Assembly (NCBI RefSeq): GCF_007097145.1
Contig: NZ_VJVZ01000004.1
Span: 310,001-374,000, forward strand
Length of the DNA: 64,000 nucleotides
DNA from: Flavobacterium zepuense
GTDB taxonomy: Bacteria > Bacteroidota > Bacteroidia > Flavobacteriales > Flavobacteriaceae
Direction: 5' to 3'
In this document: positions 44,470 to 53,902 of the stretch, piece by piece
How positions within the stretch are numbered: the stretch's first letter is position 1
Layout of the letters: every line of letters starts with the position of its first letter
Made by a program: the position numbers and the translations under genes
Notes under the pieces: model-generated
Told to the model about the DNA's origin: nothing
The model's input: only the letters and a program-made list of their open reading frames with translations
Database searches by the model: none

Positions 44470-46290
44470 ATGTTTGATGAACTGATAAATAAAATTAAGA
44501 ATTCTGGGACCGCAATCTTTTGTGGAGCAGGAATATCTTATCATTCGGGATTGCCTCTAGTTAATGATTTAATAAAAGAAATTCTTGATGTGCTAGAGGT
44601 TTCTGTTATGGATGCAGATGCTCTGGCATCTTCGACAATGCCGTTTGAAGGATTCATTGAGGCCCTAAATAATGAGGTAGATGTTGATGAACTATTATCA
44701 ATTTTTGAAAGAGGTGAACCAAATTCGACGCACTACCTAATCGCAGGTCTTGTCAAAAATGGAATGGTCAAAACGATTATGACCACTAACTTTGACCAAT
44801 TAATTGAAAAGGCGCTTTTGAAAGTTGGATTTCTAAATGGTAGTTATAAAGTATTTTCATCAGAGGAGGAATTTGATAAGATAGATTGGACTTCAGAAGA
44901 CATTAAACTTATCAAAATCCATGGTTGTGTTTCTGATAAAGATCAGATGGCAATTACACTTAGTGCTGTTGCAAATATGGCACACTGCCAAGGTAGATAT
45001 ACTGCTATCGAAAACTTTTTCTCAAGCAATATTAATCCAAACGTTATCATAATGGGTTACAGCTGCTCAGACATATTTGATATATCTCCGAGAATTGAAG
45101 AAATCACATCCAATAGCAGCGAAGTCATTATTTTTGAACACAGTAACGCAGAAGTCAGTAATGATGAGTTAATAGGTTTAAAGGAAATTAAGAATCCTTT
45201 TAAACGTTTTAATGGGAATAGACTATATTGTAATACAGACAGTTTTATTCGTGAAATATGGACTGCATTACTCAATAAAAACTATTATTTTACTACCGAA
45301 TCAACTAACTGGAAAAATGATGTAGAGCGTTGGTTTAAGCGTGTCTTAATGATAAATCAACCTTATATAAAGAATATACTGGCGGCGAGGATTCTCTATA
45401 ATATTGGTGAATATCAACTTTCAATTCCACATTTCGAAAAAGCCATTGCGGGTGCGCATCTAGATAGCAACCAAAAAATATTTTATGGTGAAATGGGAAA
45501 CCTAGGTATGGCATTTAATGCGTTAGGCAGGTATGGGGAAGCAAAACTATGTCTTGAAGAATCAGCTGTAGTCAGTCATCATTTAGAAAACACACAAGGA
45601 GAAATCGCTCAACTACAAACTTTAGGCAATGTTCGCAGAAATCTCATGGATATTGAGGGTGCGATACAGGCATATAACAGAGCGATATATCTGTCAGAAA
45701 AAACAAATGATTTACCATCGCTGTGTAATTCCTTGGGGAATATGGTCTCCATTTATACTGGATTGCGACAACCCGATAAAGCGATTACAATTTTAAATAA
45801 AAGTCTTACAATTGCAATTGCTATTGGCGATAAACAATCCGAAGGAAGTATGCTCTGTAATATGGGCATTTCGTTGTCTCAGAAAGGCAATATTGAGAGA
45901 GCTAAATTTTTCATAAACAGAAGTATTGATATTAATCGACAAATTGGGGATAAGCAAAATGAATGCATGGGATTGCATAATCTCTCAAACATTAATATAA
46001 AAGAAAAAGATTTTGACGAAAGTATCAATAACTCAAATGCTGCGTTGAAAATTGCATCGAAAATTGGAATAAGACAGTTACAAGCCAGAACAAATTATAA
46101 CATGGGCGTCTCCTATTTTTCTAAAGGAGATACAAGTATTGCTTTGTCATATTTAAACGAAGCACTAATTATCAACCTTGAGCTATACGGCAGTAACCAT
46201 CCTCAATTAGTTCCAATCACTGAGGCGATTTTTAGAATACAAAACTTTCCAGATGATATAGATTACATTGTTAAAAAGTATTTTCAGTAG
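44470..46290 (+). CDS. SIR2-like NADase fused to TPR repeats
   Basis: A 606-residue protein. The N-terminal SIR2-type domain has GAGIS (19-23), the NAD-binding TTNFD (105-109) and His151 in KIHGCV, the expected catalytic residue. From about residue 300 a series of TPR repeats follows (for example AEYGEAK-type units: LGRYGEAKLCLEESA, LRQPDKAITILNKSL, KGNIERAKFFINRSI, KGDTSIALSYLNEALI). Such SIR2 effectors in defence systems deplete NAD on infection and cause abortive arrest; the TPR part would sense or bind the trigger. It is the second gene after the unknown protein at 43766. Confidence 0.83.
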   Translation: MFDELINKIKNSGTAIFCGAGISYHSGLPLVNDLIKEILDVLEVSVMDADALASSTMPFEGFIEALNNEVDVDELLSIFERGEPNSTHYLIAGLVKNGMVKTIMTTNFDQLIEKALLKVGFLNGSYKVFSSEEEFDKIDWTSEDIKLIKIHGCVSDKDQMAITLSAVANMAHCQGRYTAIENFFSSNINPNVIIMGYSCSDIFDISPRIEEITSNSSEVIIFEHSNAEVSNDELIGLKEIKNPFKRFNGNRLYCNTDSFIREIWTALLNKNYYFTTESTNWKNDVERWFKRVLMINQPYIKNILAARILYNIGEYQLSIPHFEKAIAGAHLDSNQKIFYGEMGNLGMAFNALGRYGEAKLCLEESAVVSHHLENTQGEIAQLQTLGNVRRNLMDIEGAIQAYNRAIYLSEKTNDLPSLCNSLGNMVSIYTGLRQPDKAITILNKSLTIAIAIGDKQSEGSMLCNMGISLSQKGNIERAKFFINRSIDINRQIGDKQNECMGLHNLSNINIKEKDFDESINNSNAALKIASKIGIRQLQARTNYNMGVSYFSKGDTSIALSYLNEALIINLELYGSNHPQLVPITEAIFRIQNFPDDIDYIVKKYFQ

Positions 46291-46551
46291 TTAAAGAAAA
46301 AATTGATTTGTATTTGCTAACTAAATTTTGATCAATAAAATTTGATTTACGGATGGATTCATAGAAATTTCCGTAAGTAAAATTACCTATATTGATTATA
46401 ATGGCATCTTTGGTCAGCAAACGTAGCCGATAATTTTAAACTAATCACTTATAGTTTGCAGCCGTAAATAAAATCGGAGATTAGTCATATTTATGCTAAA
46501 ATATATATAGCAAGATATTTAAAAATTTATTAGAAAATAAAGTTCAATATA

Positions 46552-46584
46552 TTGCACAAGTTTTGTGTGTTTTTTTTAATTTTG
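46552..46584 (+). promoter_or_regulatory. Promoter of the element-backbone genes
   Basis: TAATTTTG at 46577-46584 matches TAnnTTTG, with a TTG at 46552-46554 as a possible -33 element 22 bases upstream. Transcription would begin near 46591, giving a leader of about 20 bases before the ATG at 46611. The rest of the 320-bp gap (46291-46610) holds only a weak inverted repeat (TTACGGA / TCCGTAA at 46347-46376). Confidence 0.6.
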
Positions 46585-46610
46585 TAGATATTAATAGAAA
46601 CGCTTTAAAT

Positions 46611-47009
46611 ATGAAACCTATGCAAGAAGGGAAGATAGTAAAATTCCACTCACCATTAGAAGGAGAAAATCCTGAACAGGTGTATGTCATTTTGGAATTG
46701 CATGAAGATGTTGAAAGACCCCGTGCAAAAATTCAGGCTCTGAATACAGGATTAGCATTTCCTCCGGTAAATACTGTCCCTCTTGAAGATTTGGAAGTAG
46801 TTGAAGTTAATACCTTAGATTTAATCGGTCATTTTGTTACAATTAATAAATCCGACTATTCACAGGTAAAAGGAAAAGTAGTAAGTGTTAGTGAACAGAA
46901 AATTAATTTAGATCTTTCACGAGGAGTAGAAGGTGTTGAAACGAATGTGTATTTAACGGTTTTGGATAAGCAGGGCGTAGAACATATTGGTACCTTATTT
47001 GTAAATTAG
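46611..47009 (+). CDS. Conserved small protein of mobile-element backbone
   Basis: A 132-residue protein from the ATG at 46611, which fits the promoter; a longer frame starts upstream of it without support. It looks all-beta (GKIVKFHSPLEGENPEQVYVILEL, KVVSVSEQKINLDLSRG), possibly SH3/KOW-like. It lies 3 bp before an XRE regulator gene. This pairing is one I associate with Bacteroidota mobile elements, but its function is unknown. Confidence 0.65.
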   Translation: MKPMQEGKIVKFHSPLEGENPEQVYVILELHEDVERPRAKIQALNTGLAFPPVNTVPLEDLEVVEVNTLDLIGHFVTINKSDYSQVKGKVVSVSEQKINLDLSRGVEGVETNVYLTVLDKQGVEHIGTLFVN

Positions 47010-47012
47010 TTT

Positions 47013-47258
47013 ATGAAAAGTTCCGAAAAAACAAATCAGGAATTAATTAAGGATAACCGTTTTAAAATTGGGACAGCTATAAGAGAAATTAGAGAGAAAA
47101 GGGGCTACAGCCAGGATCACCTTGCAGAAATTATGGATGTTGATCGTTCTACAATTTCAAAAATTGAAAATGGAAAATTCAGTTTTAGTATTGACTACCT
47201 GACAAAAATTTCCCTTGCTCTTGAATTTGAATTAAAACTGGTTGATAAAGACGTTTAA
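47013..47258 (+). CDS. XRE-family transcriptional regulator
   Basis: An 81-residue Cro/cI-type DNA-binding protein. The helix-turn-helix spans about residues 20-70: IGTAIREIREKRGYSQDHLAEIMDVDRSTISKIENGKFSFSI. There is no sensor domain. It is co-transcribed with the small backbone protein and probably controls element genes or itself. Confidence 0.9.
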   Translation: MKSSEKTNQELIKDNRFKIGTAIREIREKRGYSQDHLAEIMDVDRSTISKIENGKFSFSIDYLTKISLALEFELKLVDKDV

Positions 47259-47409
47259 CGTTCTTTAATATGAGGTTAGACTATTTGTCTGTTTATTAAT
47301 TAGGGTTCAGTTATACAATCATTTTGACTTTTTTCCTGATTAAATTTGACACCAACATCAGTAAGCTTTGCATAAAACAATTAGTGTTACTAATATAAAA
47401 ATTGATTAT

Positions 47410-47709
47410 ATGATTACAGAAGTTTTAAAAATAGAAGACGTTTCAGAATTTTTTTCTGATTTGTTCCAGGAAGGTGCCAACGCCCATCCTGACGATGATT
47501 TTAACGATTACATTAATTATGAAACAAAAGAGGCTACTTACACCTTACAAGAAGCTACTTTAAGAAACAGATTAATGAATAAGTCATTCGAAATCTGTGA
47601 AGATGCTAATGTGGATATATATAACCTAATGATGGAATTACATTTAAAAAAATCTGGACTTGATCATTTGATACCTTTACCTTCGCAAGGTTATCCGGGC
47701 GAAAATTAG
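47410..47709 (+). CDS. Hypothetical acidic protein of element backbone
   Basis: A 99-residue acidic protein from the ATG at 47410. It has ADPHPDDDFNDYI-like sequence in the middle (AHPDDDFNDYINYETKE) and helical NRLMNKSFEICEDANVDIYNLMMELHLKK. No family is recognised. Its position after the XRE gene and before YhcG suggests a standard accessory gene of this mobile-element type. Confidence 0.55.
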   Translation: MITEVLKIEDVSEFFSDLFQEGANAHPDDDFNDYINYETKEATYTLQEATLRNRLMNKSFEICEDANVDIYNLMMELHLKKSGLDHLIPLPSQGYPGEN

Positions 47710-47833
47710 TTCATTTTAAAAAATCTGTGTAGTGCTCTATCTGTGCACAACTTATATGCGAGGTCTATTTCATGGATCATATATTTAAAGAGGTTTTATT
47801 GAGCTAAATTATTTAGACCCCTAAAACAAATAT

Positions 47834-48841
47834 TTATAATAATTTTTTCCTTTCCATCCTTTCTCTGGCCTCAGCCAAAATACTATGTATTTTATTTTCC
47901 AGTTCCTTTTTAGAAGGTAGTTCAGTCCAATATTCCGCGACCATTATCCCATCTTTATGCATTTCCAATAATTCTATTTGTTCCCTGCTACTTTCAGCGC
48001 AAAGTATCAATCCTACGGGCGGCAGTTCACCTTCTGCTTTCTCATATCTGTCCAGCCACTTCAGGTATAACTCCATCTGTCCTTTGTGCCTGGCTTCAAA
48101 CTTACCCAGTTTCAATTCTATGGCAACAAGCCGTCTTAAATTACGATGATAAAACAGAAGATCAAGGTGAAAATCCTCACCATCAATAATCATTCTCTTT
48201 TGTCGCTCAACAAAAGCAAAACCTTTTCCTAACTCCAATATAAATGCTTCCAGTTCCCTCAGGATTGCCTGTTCTAAATCCTTTTCCAAAAAAGTATCCT
48301 GCAATCCTAAGAAATCTAAGAAGTAGGGATCTTTAAAATTATTTTGAATATTCTGCTTACCAGGGTCGATTTGTAAATTTGCTATAGCGGTACGCTCAAA
48401 TTCCTTGGTGGCAATCTTTTTACGCAAATCCCGAACGCCTAAAGCCTGGTTTGCAACTAGGGTCGCGTAAAATAATTTGGCCTCGGTGTTTTTTATAGGC
48501 AAGAGGGTCAAAAAATGTGACCAGCTCAATTGTCGTGACAGTGTCACGACAATCCCCTCGTCTTTGAATTGTTCAGCAAACTGTAACATTCGCCTGAGGT
48601 TTTTTTCCTCAAAATTTCTACCGTATTTTTCAGTTAATTGTCGTGACAGTGTAACGACAATTTGTTTTCCATATTCTGCTCTGCTATTATCAAGCGTACT
48701 GATATTTATTCGATTTCCAATATGCCAAAAAAGCATAGTAAGCGTGCTATTGGCCTCTGAAACTAATTGCTTTTGACTATGTTCAATTAGTTGGGAAAGC
48801 TCTTTTAAAAGTTTATTACCGATAGTATTTATATTTGCCAT
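47834..48841 (-). CDS. YhcG/DUF1016 family PD-(D/E)XK nuclease-domain protein
   Basis: A 335-residue protein of the YhcG family, linked to DNA repair or conjugation in mobile elements. The N-terminal half has YGKQIVVTLSRQLTEKYGRNFEEKNLRRM and IVVTLSRQLSWSHFLTLLPIKN. The C-terminal half is a PD-(D/E)XK nuclease domain: GEDFHLDLLFYHRNLRRLVAIELKLGKFEARHKGQM, with the D-x-E-x-K residues in LDLLFY and IELK. The length is normal. The two VVTLSRQL segments are encoded by near-identical DNA that forms palindromes (48529-48553 and 48637-48661). Confidence 0.9.
   Translation of the reverse strand: MANINTIGNKLLKELSQLIEHSQKQLVSEANSTLTMLFWHIGNRINISTLDNSRAEYGKQIVVTLSRQLTEKYGRNFEEKNLRRMLQFAEQFKDEGIVVTLSRQLSWSHFLTLLPIKNTEAKLFYATLVANQALGVRDLRKKIATKEFERTAIANLQIDPGKQNIQNNFKDPYFLDFLGLQDTFLEKDLEQAILRELEAFILELGKGFAFVERQKRMIIDGEDFHLDLLFYHRNLRRLVAIELKLGKFEARHKGQMELYLKWLDRYEKAEGELPPVGLILCAESSREQIELLEMHKDGIMVAEYWTELPSKKELENKIHSILAEARERMERKKLL
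48529..48661. repeat. Two 25-bp palindromes inside the yhcG gene
   Basis: ATTGTCGTGACA-G-TGTCACGACAAT (48529-48553) is perfect with 12-bp arms. A second copy at 48637-48661 has one mismatch. They lie 108 bp (36 codons) apart in frame and encode VVTLSRQL each time. Confidence 0.85.
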
Positions 48842-48899
48842 GGCTATGTAGTATACAATTGTAAAAATAAATGAAATTGATTTAATAGTATCCTTATAG

Positions 48900-50887
48900 C
48901 TACTTTTTTATGACCAGGTAAGATAAGCCTGGGTCATTCAACAATCGCTCCATCTCCGACTGAATAATTTCCTGAATGTCCTGTTTTACCTGTAGATAAT
49001 TTCGCTGTACCATAGTATTATCCAGCTTGCGAATTACCTCTATGTCTTTATAGCCATCCGCTTCAATTTTCAGCGCAGCATGGTCATTAAGTATCTCACA
49101 GTGAAAAGCCTTTAATTCAATTTTATTCTCAGGGTCATCTGCTACCATTCCCACAAATTCACCTGAGCTTAATGCAGATATCTTTGATGGTGGAATGGCC
49201 GATTCCAACTGCTTAGAACGGCTGATAGATGTGTCGCCGCTATTTATTGACAAACTTTCCCTGTCCTGCATAATCTTACCAAAACGTTCGGACAGTTGCT
49301 TGGCCGTATCGCCGGTAACCTGGCCACTTAAAATATTGCCAGTAATATTCATGATTACATCGGCCTGTTCACGTCCGTAGTCTTTCCGAAGCTGGCTGAA
49401 ATCCTGAATTCCTAAGCAAGTAGAAACCTTATTACTTCTGGCTGTCGCAATTAGGCTATCCATATTGTTAAGGTAAATAGTTGGAAATTCATCGAATATC
49501 AGGCTGCTTTTCTGTTTGCCTTTTTTGTTCACCTGCTTTACCAGCCGGGTTACATATAGTGACAATACAGCACCGTAGATTTGTATCTTCTGTGGGTTGT
49601 TACCCATACAGACAATCTTTGGGTCATCTGGGTTATTAATATCAAGAGTAAAATCATTCCCGGATAAAACATAATACAACTGAGGGGATGATAGCCTGGC
49701 CATTGCTACTTTAGCTGAAGCAATTTGTCCCTCTATTGCTCCATAACGTCGTTTAAATAGGCATTCACAAATGGATTAATCAAAACCTCTATTTCTTTCT
49801 CTGTCCGTAGCAATGTAAACAGGTTATCATAATCTACCTGCATAAGTTCTATTACATGGGGTAGCGTGCAGTATTCACCATCACGGTACTTGCATAAATA
49901 CCAAATTATTGCCGTCAAAAAGTTAATAGGTGATTCCACAAAGAAATCGCCTTGCTTCTTAATCCATTCCCTATTGAGCCCCATTAGGATTGTCCGGGCT
50001 GATTCGGCAGCGTCAGTAATGTCGGTCATAGCTGAAGGTTCAAGGGGGTTACAGCGGTGAGTACGGGTAAGGTCGTCGAAATTAATAACATAAAACTTTG
50101 GTGGCTTAGGGTAAAGATGTTTGTATTTCAGCCATGTGTTATAAGCAATTTTAGAAAGATCATCGAACTTAAAATCATACACAAACATGGTAAATCCTTT
50201 TTTTATATGCTGTGTAATTACATGGCGAATTACAAAATAAGACTTGCCGGAACCCGGTGTCCCTAACACCATTAATGCCCTGAAAGGATTGATGATGTTA
50301 ATCCAGCTTTTTCTTATTTTATCTTTCAGGTAGTACTGCGCAGGCAGGTTAATAGAATATTCATTTTCCAATAACCGCTCTTCCTGAGGGAAGGTTTCGT
50401 TTTCCTTATTAAAAATATCCTTACTATTGTGCCTGTTTTTTATAATCCTCGAAAGCAATGTGCCTCCGGATAGTATCAGCAGTAAACCAATTGAGGTAAT
50501 TGCCATATACAGCATAGCAATGGTTGTTATGTTTGTGTTTACCAGCAATGCGAAATAACTTATGAAGTATACTGACATCCCTGTGATCAGGTATGCAAAT
50601 GCAGTTTTGTAGCCCAGTTTTTCATCCTTCCTTCCTTTAGCGCCCAGTAAGGAAATCAATAAAAAGCCTAAAACGATAAATTTAGATTTATGAAAGTTAG
50701 TAAACATACCTGTATTACGTATGTTACCTAACAGGCCATCACTAAAGCTGCTCGTCCATCCCCAGTTATAAAATGCATTGTAACAGTAATAATAAAAATG
50801 TATCGTTAGTATAACTATGCTGATTAGCCTGGTCATATCCAGGATTTTTCTAAGTGCCTGCTCGTTTTCTCCGGTCTGCATTGCCAT
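48900..50887 (-). pseudogene. TraG/VirD4-like coupling protein (MobC type), frameshifted
   Basis: Two pieces together form one type IV coupling protein of about 660 residues. The first (50887 to 49733) has transmembrane helices in the first 150 residues, the Walker A loop LGTPGSGKSY and the Walker-type strand VYDFKFDD, and it stops at MEQ. Reading on in another frame gives AIEGQIASAKVAMARLSS and joins the second piece (49703 to 48900), with ILDEFPTIYLNN-like SLIFDEFPTIY and CLGIQDFSQLRKDYG. A short indel near 49735 breaks the frame. The protein would bring the relaxosome to a conjugation channel; as read, the gene is broken unless the shift is a sequence error. Confidence 0.85.
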
Positions 50888-50898
50888 GATATTAAAAT

Positions 50899-52188
50899 TT
50901 AAGACTTATCTGAAAATCCTTTTCGTTTTTTCTTCTTCTTTTTACCTTTTAACAGGCCAGACACATATTCGGCGGCTTGTTCAGGCTGCATCAGCACTTC
51001 AGTAATTTCCATGAAACCCGACATAGATCTTGATGGAAAATTATTTTTTTCAGTGTATATTTTAGCTTCCTGCTGTTCTTGTCGATTTGCTTTTTTCTCT
51101 TCAGGCGGATGCGATTCTTTTTTAACTGCACCAGCATCACATCGTTCCTGAATAGCTTTGGCGCTATATTGTTTTCCCAATGCACTGCCATTGAATACGC
51201 ATTTAGTTTTATGATCCACATAAGTAATCCCATATATTAGTCCCTCTGAATTTTCACGAAGTATGGTGTTTATACCCTCTTTATCAAGTGCTGTTATCAA
51301 CTCCTTTAGCGATAAAACTTTGTTGCCTAATAAAGCCATATCCACCGCATTCCTTACACGAACTTTGTGAGGTATCCGGCCTGATTGATTCTCTGTGAAT
51401 TTGTTTTCCAAGAATTTTAACGTAGGCCTATTATAAAAGTCACTTGCTTTTATCGGCACGCCGATAGGTTTGCCTTCTTCATTGAGTATACTGTATACCA
51501 ATCCATTTCCTTTAAAAATACGTGAGTCTTCACTTCCCCGGTCGGCCAGTACATTGTACAGTTTCAATACTGCATTAAGCTCCGGCAGGCTGGTATAGTT
51601 ATAATTAGGGAGTATTCCATCAAGTACGCTGGTAATTGCTTTCTTTGACTCAAGCCTGCCATAGCGGATTTTACCCATTGAAATTGGCTGTAACTGATAT
51701 TGTTCATTTTTTTTTCGCCCTTCTGCTTTGACTAATTTAAAATCCTGCTCAATTTCCTTCCTTGCCTTTTCAGACTGGTTCCGCCCGATATTCTGCATAT
51801 CAATTCTGCTTCCGTCTTCTCTGATTTTAATGGAAACCAAATGAATATGTGGATGTCCGGCATCGTGGTGCTGGTATACAAGATAGGGCTGCTCGCCAAA
51901 GCCAATTTTTTCCATATATGTATCGGCAATCTCCATTAGTTTCTCTTTTGGCAAATCCGATTCTGAAGGGTCAAAATTCAGTGAAATATGTACGCTGTTA
52001 CGTTTTACATTATCATTTAGGGAGGCCTGTTTTAACAGCCTGTTCAGCTTCATAGCAATGTTCATCTTGTCTGCATCTGCCGGATAATTTCCTTCACCGA
52101 TGCATTTCGCAACTCCAGCCTTAACCTTATTTTCATTATAGTTGAAGATATTGTGGATAGACCGCCCGGTTTTTATGATTGCAACCAT
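50899..52188 (-). CDS. mobB: MobB-type relaxase (MOBP-like)
   Basis: A 429-residue relaxase that nicks the transfer origin and pilots the single strand. The N-terminus has KTGRSIHNIFNYNENKV, as in Bacteroidota Mob proteins. The histidine metal motif is YQHHDAGHPHIHLVSIKI (around residue 105). The tail is very basic (KGKKKKKKRKGFSD). It overlaps MobA by 16 bases and is followed 11 bp later by the coupling protein gene, the normal mobA-mobB-mobC order. Length is typical. Confidence 0.92.
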   Translation of the reverse strand: MVAIIKTGRSIHNIFNYNENKVKAGVAKCIGEGNYPADADKMNIAMKLNRLLKQASLNDNVKRNSVHISLNFDPSESDLPKEKLMEIADTYMEKIGFGEQPYLVYQHHDAGHPHIHLVSIKIREDGSRIDMQNIGRNQSEKARKEIEQDFKLVKAEGRKKNEQYQLQPISMGKIRYGRLESKKAITSVLDGILPNYNYTSLPELNAVLKLYNVLADRGSEDSRIFKGNGLVYSILNEEGKPIGVPIKASDFYNRPTLKFLENKFTENQSGRIPHKVRVRNAVDMALLGNKVLSLKELITALDKEGINTILRENSEGLIYGITYVDHKTKCVFNGSALGKQYSAKAIQERCDAGAVKKESHPPEEKKANRQEQQEAKIYTEKNNFPSRSMSGFMEITEVLMQPEQAAEYVSGLLKGKKKKKKRKGFSDKS

Positions 52189-52565
52189 TTTTCGGACACT
52201 TTTAGAATGTGATGTTTCACCTCCTCGATTTTATTAAAAAGTATTTTACGTTCCAGCTCGTAGCCAATTAACCAGTCTCTAAATTCGGCAATCTGTTGTA
52301 GGGTATGTAATTTTTTCACGACTTGGTTAAAGTTGTTGCCAATACCATTAAGCTCTTTTTTCAACCGTATCGTTTCAGCCATAAGCTCATCCAAGGACTG
52401 ATTGCGGAACTTCCATTCTGCGGTTTTATCTAGTAAATGCCTGCGGGCATAATCACTCAGTTTGCGGCAGGTTGACTTACTAAACTTCCTGAAAATTTTC
52501 TCATATTCATCTGGCTTTAACCGTATATGCAGCCATCTTGTGCGGTTGTTGTTTTGCTTTTCCAT
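52173..52565 (-). CDS. mobA: MobA-like relaxosome accessory protein
   Basis: From the ATG at 52563-52565 this is a 130-residue basic protein (RTRWLHIRLKPDEYEKIFRKF, CRKLSDYARRHLLDK) of the ribbon-helix-helix mobilization type, which binds the transfer origin and helps the relaxase nick. It ends inside the start of mobB. The region immediately upstream contains the oriT-like hairpins at 52641-52696, as expected for a protein that binds there. Confidence 0.85.
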   Translation of the reverse strand: MEKQNNNRTRWLHIRLKPDEYEKIFRKFSKSTCRKLSDYARRHLLDKTAEWKFRNQSLDELMAETIRLKKELNGIGNNFNQVVKKLHTLQQIAEFRDWLIGYELERKILFNKIEEVKHHILKVSEKWLQS

Positions 52566-52640
52566 AATTCCTTGCTTTTCATCACTTTCAACAATATAGC
52601 CTTGCATCAGCACCTGCCCACGACTTCGGAGTAAAGGGCA

Positions 52641-52696
52641 GCCAGATCGGTTGTGATACAACCGGACATCTGGCCGATTGCAGGAACGTTGCAATC
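52641..52696. promoter_or_regulatory. oriT-like double hairpin upstream of mobA
   Basis: First hairpin (52641-52674): outer stem GCCAGAT / ATCTGGC and inner stem CGGTTGT / ACAACCG with a 3-base loop and a small bulge. Second (52676-52696): GATTGCA / TGCAATC with a 7-base loop. Position just before the mobA/mobB operon suits a transfer origin. The nick site was not identified. Confidence 0.6.
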
Positions 52697-52791
52697 TTTC
52701 AGCCTTTTATATGCCTTTTAGAAAATTAAACACGTCTATAGCTTTAAATTATAAATGGGAATTATACGTGAGATAAAACCAATTTGAATCG

Positions 52792-53691
52792 CTACAGCCT
52801 TTGTCCTCTATGTTTCTTTTGGGGTTTACTATTATTCGTCAACCAGTCGTTAAAGTCTTTATGCTTTTCATATAAATGGCTTTGGTCATTGTATTTTGTA
52901 CTCAATGAAAGTGCACGCTGCGTATTGTTCCTGCCCGTTGCATCCCGGTCAAGATAAAGCCGGATCGATTCGTGATTTTCCATAAAGGAGCGTGCTCTTT
53001 CAAAAAAAGAAACAGAATTCAAAACAACAAAATCCTGACTTTTTTCAGGAAGGTTTTTGTTGGTCGCTAAAAAAGACATGAAATCTATAAAACCCTCAAA
53101 TACGCAGACAGTGTCTGCGCTATTGTTAATAGTAGTTATCCCTTTTGGAGAACTGCCGGATTTAAAATAAGGGTTACGAATTTCATAGCCTCCGGAATCA
53201 TTTTTAAATCCTATCCCATAATAGATTTTGTCACTCAGTTCATACTTAACCTCACTGCAAAATTTAACTGCAATTTCGAGAGGTATTTTTCGCTCTTCGA
53301 GGTACTTTAAGAGTGCATAAGATTCCAACTTAGAATCTTCCACAACTTTAATTTTGTGTTCTGTGGTAATAGTATTTCCCGGTTGGTGTATTGTGGGTTT
53401 TTGAAGGATGAGATTGCCGTTAAGTTGTTCCATAAATTCACCAACAGTACACTTATGATATATAAGGGCAAAGTCAATAGTGTTACCTCCCTGGCCTATG
53501 CCATGGTCGTACCAGCGATTAATGTTTGTATTGACTTTGAAGGAGGCTGTTACCTCATTTCGTAACGGTGATAAATACCAGTAATCAGCATTCCTTATTT
53601 TTACAGGCTCGTGGCCTAAAGACGATAGATATTTTATAAGGTCAATTTCTCTGGCCTCATCAAGTGAAAGCCCTTGTGTATTAGTGTCCAT
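52792..53691 (-). CDS. Toprim-domain DNA primase of the mobile element
   Basis: A 299-residue primase-like protein, of the kind found upstream of mob genes in Bacteroidota elements. The N-terminus has WYLSPLRNEVTASFKVNTNINRWYDHGIGQGGNTIDF, a CHC2-type fold without the full zinc site. The C-terminus is a Toprim domain: VCVFEGFIDFMSF with the acidic Glu, and LYLDRDATGRNNTQRAL with the Asp-x-Asp. It would prime replication of the transferred strand. Start at 53691 fits the length of this family. Confidence 0.85.
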   Translation of the reverse strand: MDTNTQGLSLDEAREIDLIKYLSSLGHEPVKIRNADYWYLSPLRNEVTASFKVNTNINRWYDHGIGQGGNTIDFALIYHKCTVGEFMEQLNGNLILQKPTIHQPGNTITTEHKIKVVEDSKLESYALLKYLEERKIPLEIAVKFCSEVKYELSDKIYYGIGFKNDSGGYEIRNPYFKSGSSPKGITTINNSADTVCVFEGFIDFMSFLATNKNLPEKSQDFVVLNSVSFFERARSFMENHESIRLYLDRDATGRNNTQRALSLSTKYNDQSHLYEKHKDFNDWLTNNSKPQKKHRGQRL

Positions 53692-53848
53692 ACCTCTGCA
53701 TTTTTCATGTTCATTATTCAGATCATGGCAAAGTTAGCGAAGCAAAATAACGTTTTTGAACCCTCACAATATTCTAATGAGGTTAGGTATATTATGTGTT
53801 GTAGGAATTATAGCGGTGAAAGTGATGTTAACCTTATAAAAATATGCG

Positions 53849-53877
53849 TTGTAATACCATGCAAAAAACTATTTTTG
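53849..53877 (+). promoter_or_regulatory. Promoter of the histone H1-like gene
   Basis: TATTTTTG at 53870-53877 matches TAnnTTTG, and TTG at 53849-53851 lies 18 bases upstream as a -33 element. The expected transcript starts near 53884, about 20 bases before the ATG. Confidence 0.7.
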
Positions 53878-53902
53878 CTGGCTCATCTAAAATTACATTA
53901 CC

